DNA of 64,000 nt, from the NCBI GenBank assembly GCA_019116455.1, contig DXBR01000049.1, positions 1 to 64,000 of the forward strand, written 5' to 3'. The stretch's first letter is position 1. Every line of letters starts with the position of its first letter. The DNA is from Anaerobutyricum stercoris. GTDB lineage: Bacteria; Bacillota; Clostridia; Lachnospirales; Lachnospiraceae. The position numbers were made by a program, and so were the translations under genes. This document shows, piece by piece, positions 62,151-64,000 of the stretch. The notes below the pieces were generated by a model. It worked only from the letters and a program-made list of their open reading frames with translations, was not told the origin of the DNA and ran no database searches.

Positions 62151-62411
62151 ATGCATGTTCGATTTTGGGAACTTGGAAACCGGGAAGTGATCAACTGCAA
62201 AGACGGAAGAAGACTGGGATGCGTGGGAGATATTGAGATCGATCTTGGAAATGGATGTATTACCTGTCTTTTCGTTCCCGTGGGAAGCAAATACTGCGGC
62301 TGTATGGGAAAAAAAGGGGAATACAGGATTCCCTATGGATGTGTCGTCAAAATTGGCGTGGATATCATCCTGGTTGATATTGATGAAAAGAAATGTTTTG
62401 TGAAGGGGTGA
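62151..62411 (+). CDS. YlmC/YmxH family PRC-barrel protein
   Basis: This 86-aa protein belongs to the YlmC/YmxH family of sporulation-associated PRC-barrel proteins (FWELGNREVINCKDGRRLGCVGDIEIDL...). It is all-beta, with three added cysteines in the middle (CLFVPVGSKYCGC). Conserved in spore-forming Clostridia, its biochemical role is unknown. The ribosome site is weak, and translation may depend on coupling with the hydrolase gene just upstream. Confidence 0.85.
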   Translation: MHVRFWELGNREVINCKDGRRLGCVGDIEIDLGNGCITCLFVPVGSKYCGCMGKKGEYRIPYGCVVKIGVDIILVDIDEKKCFVKG

Positions 62412-62444
62412 ATGTCTGTTATCCGGTTTACCAGCAAAAAAACA

Positions 62445-62477
62445 GGCCGGCAGAAACACGTTATGTCTCTGCCGGCC
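62445..62477. terminator. Bidirectional terminator between ylmC and the small Cys-rich gene
   Basis: A perfect 10-bp stem (GGCCGGCAGA / TCTGCCGGCC) with a 13-nt loop is flanked by a run of seven A on the left (U-tract for the leftward transcript). The right side has a weaker T-run. Confidence 0.85.
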
Positions 62478-62513
62478 GTCATTTTAGTATCTTTTTTACA
62501 ATGCGATGAGTTG

Positions 62514-62708
62514 TCAGCGGATCCGCTCTACGATCTGATCGTACAGGTCGAGAACGCAGTGTTCATTTTTATCAAAATGCACACAGTTTAAGCAGCTCGG
62601 TGTTTTGCAGTCGCAGCTGGAGTTTTTGGCTGCGTATTCACTGGAAACCGGATCATATTTGCTGCAGGCTTCCGCCACTTCCTGATAAGTCTGTTTTGAA
62701 CTTTTCAT
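62514..62708 (-). CDS. Small Cys-rich protein, 64 aa, unknown
   Basis: This 64-aa protein is charged, with cysteines at 15, 32, 34, 39, 42 and 51, in the pattern C-x16-C-x-C-x4-C-x2-C-x8-C, a likely metal- or cluster-binding fold. AGGAGG is 9 bp upstream of the ATG and a terminator follows the stop, so expression as a single gene is likely. No named family recognised. The intergenic region before it to luxS (62709-62903) is leftward leader and luxS 3' sequence with no gene. Confidence 0.68.
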   Translation of the reverse strand: MKSSKQTYQEVAEACSKYDPVSSEYAAKNSSCDCKTPSCLNCVHFDKNEHCVLDLYDQIVERIR

Positions 62709-62903
62709 AATACATTTCCTCCTGTATCGCTAAAAAGATTTTCCCCATGCTAAAATGACTGCTTTAGCCGCGTTGCCGTTTTCGCCGCATGGGGCTCAGG
62801 AAGTAGTATGTGAAAAAAGAAAAATATTATGCAGGATTCAGGGTGTTGCATAAAAAAATTATGGGGATGCGCCATTCCGAAAGCCGGCGTCCCGGATAAG
62901 CTG

Positions 62904-63383
62904 TTATTCCGGATACACCAGATTTTGTTCAGTCGGGTTCTCCAGCGCCTCGGCCAGATATTTTCTGGCAAGGAATCTTGCCATCGGCAGATTCTGGTCC
63001 AGATAATTACCGCAGTCTTTTGGAGCTGCGCCCGGAATCTCACCGTCGTATTCCGCGATGAAACGGAAGGTATCGCGGACCAGGCTTACCACGTCTTTGG
63101 ATTCGTAATCGCCGGCAAGGATCAGGTAACAGCCGGTGCGGCATCCCATCGGTCCGAAATAGATGATTTTTTCTTTCCAGTCCGGCTCGTTGCGCAGATA
63201 GGTGGCGGCCAGATGTTCGATGGTGTGAAGCTCGGCAGTGTTCATTACCGGTTCGCGGTTCGGCGCGCACATGCGCAGATCAAAGGTGGTGAGAACTTCT
63301 TTTCCCACATAATCTTTTCTGGATACGTAGACGCCCGGAATCAGATCCAGGTGATTTACAGTAAAACTTGCAATCTTTTCCAT
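62904..63383 (-). CDS. luxS: S-ribosylhomocysteine lyase (autoinducer-2 synthase)
   Basis: This 159-aa metalloenzyme splits S-ribosylhomocysteine to homocysteine and the AI-2 precursor DPD, feeding homocysteine back to the methionine synthases. The metal site HTIEH (about 53-57) and the catalytic Cys in MGCRTGCY (near 80) with distal Cys in PKDCGNY are present. ATG at 63383 has AAGGAG 8 bp upstream; an ORF start 15 bp further back adds MKETT only. Length is normal. Confidence 0.96.
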   Translation of the reverse strand: MEKIASFTVNHLDLIPGVYVSRKDYVGKEVLTTFDLRMCAPNREPVMNTAELHTIEHLAATYLRNEPDWKEKIIYFGPMGCRTGCYLILAGDYESKDVVSLVRDTFRFIAEYDGEIPGAAPKDCGNYLDQNLPMARFLARKYLAEALENPTEQNLVYPE

Positions 63384-63492
63384 GGTAGTCTCCTTCATTT
63401 ATAAAATAATAAAATTGTAAGATAATAATGCCGCAGGTGTGCCGGCCAGACTTTTATGTCAGTCTGGCGGATTTACAAACGGTATGATACCA

Positions 63493-63510
63493 ATATCATG
63501 TACATGATAT
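63493..63510. promoter_or_regulatory. Perfect 18-bp palindrome, possible operator
   Basis: ATATCATGTACATGATAT reads the same on both strands and is immediately followed by TATAAT on the plus strand (63510-63515). It has the size of a dimeric repressor site. The regulator is unknown. Confidence 0.45.
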
Positions 63511-63700
63511 ATAATTTTTTAAAAAAGGTCAACTGTGAAATCCGCGCCGCATATCGGAAAAATGTGCGTCCGGCGGACGGAAAAACGGCGGTATAAAAAG
63601 AAAAGAAACAGTATGCTGGTAGTAAAATGTCCAAAAAAAACTGGAATTATCCGCATTTTTCGTCAATATTCCCTTTTTTTGTGAAAAAGGAAAAACCGGG

Positions 63701-63728
63701 TTGAAAGAGCGGCAAAAAATGTTATCAT
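63701..63728 (+). promoter_or_regulatory. Promoter of purL
   Basis: TTGAAA (63701-63706) and TATCAT (63723-63728) are 16 bp apart, leaving a leader of about 95 nt before the purL ATG. Confidence 0.6.
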
Positions 63729-63830
63729 GAATAGGAGAAACTATGCCCGGATTTGCTGTCACGGAGAAAAAAGAATTTTATGGGCGGCAGGTTTTGAAAA
63801 TGGATGTTTCTATAGATTTTGGAGGTAAGT

Positions 63831-64000
63831 ATGAATCAGGTAAGAAGAGTGTATGTGGAAAAGAAACCGGATTACGCGGTGAAGGCAAAAGAACTGGCAG
63901 AAGAACTGCAGTCCTATCTGTTTCTGAAAGATATTCAGGGAGTCAGAGTACTGATCCGCTATGATGTGGAGAACGTTTCCGAGGAGACCTATCAGAAGGC
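63831..64000 (+). CDS. purL: Phosphoribosylformylglycinamidine synthase, N-terminal part
   Basis: Only the first 56 codons are present; the gene runs off the window end. The sequence MNQVRRVYVEKKPDYAVKAK, then ...VRVLIRYDVENVSEETYQ, matches the N-terminal PurS-like domain of the large single-chain PurL of Clostridia (about 1250 aa), which converts FGAR to FGAM with glutamine and ATP. GGAGGTAAGT is directly before the ATG. It has its own promoter and joins the dispersed purine genes of the window. Confidence 0.9.
   Translation, partial: MNQVRRVYVEKKPDYAVKAKELAEELQSYLFLKDIQGVRVLIRYDVENVSEETYQK

Larger units (their letters stand above)
63384..63830. promoter_or_regulatory. luxS-purL divergent intergenic region
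   Basis: This 447-bp stretch has no established gene. It contains a hairpin in the luxS leader (GCCAGACT/AGTCTGGC, about 63444-63466), a perfect 18-bp palindrome (63493-63510), a C/G-rich segment with repeats of CGGAAAAA, a hairpin CCTTTTT/AAAAAGG (about 63672-63690), the purL promoter and a possible upstream reading frame from 63743. Confidence 0.5.

Overview
The window is a gene-dense stretch of a Firmicutes chromosome, almost certainly from an anaerobic Lachnospiraceae (Clostridia) such as a Blautia/Dorea/Coprococcus-type gut bacterium; the genus cannot be fixed from this sequence. The support is the gene set: a complete Rnf complex in the order C-D-G-E-A-B, type III glutamine synthetase, DUF975 and DUF4179 proteins, a YlmC/YmxH sporulation-type protein, single-chain glycyl-tRNA synthetase and the clostridial single-chain PurL. 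Consensus sigma-A promoters, strong Shine-Dalgarno sites and hairpin/U-tract terminators are common. No rRNA, tRNA, CRISPR array, IS element or prophage was seen.

Layout. 1-9.7 kb is accessory and regulatory: a secreted GH25 lysozyme, a small Cys-rich protein overlapping an EutP/PduV-type GTPase, a membrane-anchored unknown, a DUF975 protein, an Agr-like LytTR/GHKL two-component pair, a BspA-type leucine-rich-repeat surface protein, an Rpn/PD-(D/E)XK nuclease and a leftward aroE. 9.7-19.3 kb is mostly biosynthetic: an unknown 236-aa protein, a homocysteine methyltransferase-MTHFR fusion, a MetH without a reactivation domain, a glycosyltransferase, an LCP cell-wall ligase, ilvN and ilvC. 19.6-22.9 kb holds an orphan REC-AraC response regulator with a coupled 115-aa unknown, followed by an A+T-rich two-gene island that looks like a Septu-type (PtuA ATPase + PtuB HNH) anti-phage system.

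23-35.7 kb contains an M16C peptidase, era, recO, glyQS, a leftward ECF sigma/DUF4179 anti-sigma pair with a divergent esterase, glnN behind a leader attenuator, and a polysaccharide deacetylase. 35.9-47.8 kb contains folate genes (folC, folP, a folB-folK fusion), pheA, and an envelope/polyphosphate cluster (LtaS-like enzyme, Ppx-HD, Ppk1, GH3 lipoprotein). 48-55.6 kb contains purF, purB and purA interleaved with a MurJ/SpoVB-type flippase, a glycosyltransferase and a NusG-domain-II protein. 56-61 kb is the rnf operon, the ferredoxin:NAD+ oxidoreductase ion pump. 61-64 kb contains a lysophospholipase-like hydrolase, ylmC, a small Cys-rich protein, luxS (leftward) and the start of purL, cut by the window edge.

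Links between genes. The fusion enzyme (MTHFR part), MetH and LuxS belong to the methyl/methionine cycle, and the folate genes supply its cofactor. The purine genes are spread over several transcripts with their own promoters. Lysozyme, LRR protein, LCP, LtaS-like protein, deacetylase, flippase and GH3 enzyme all concern the cell envelope. The points most worth a second look are the Septu-like island, the glnN leader, a 96-nt structured element before rnf, the Cys-rich tail on RnfE, and direct-repeat operators in front of two genes beside orphan-type regulators.
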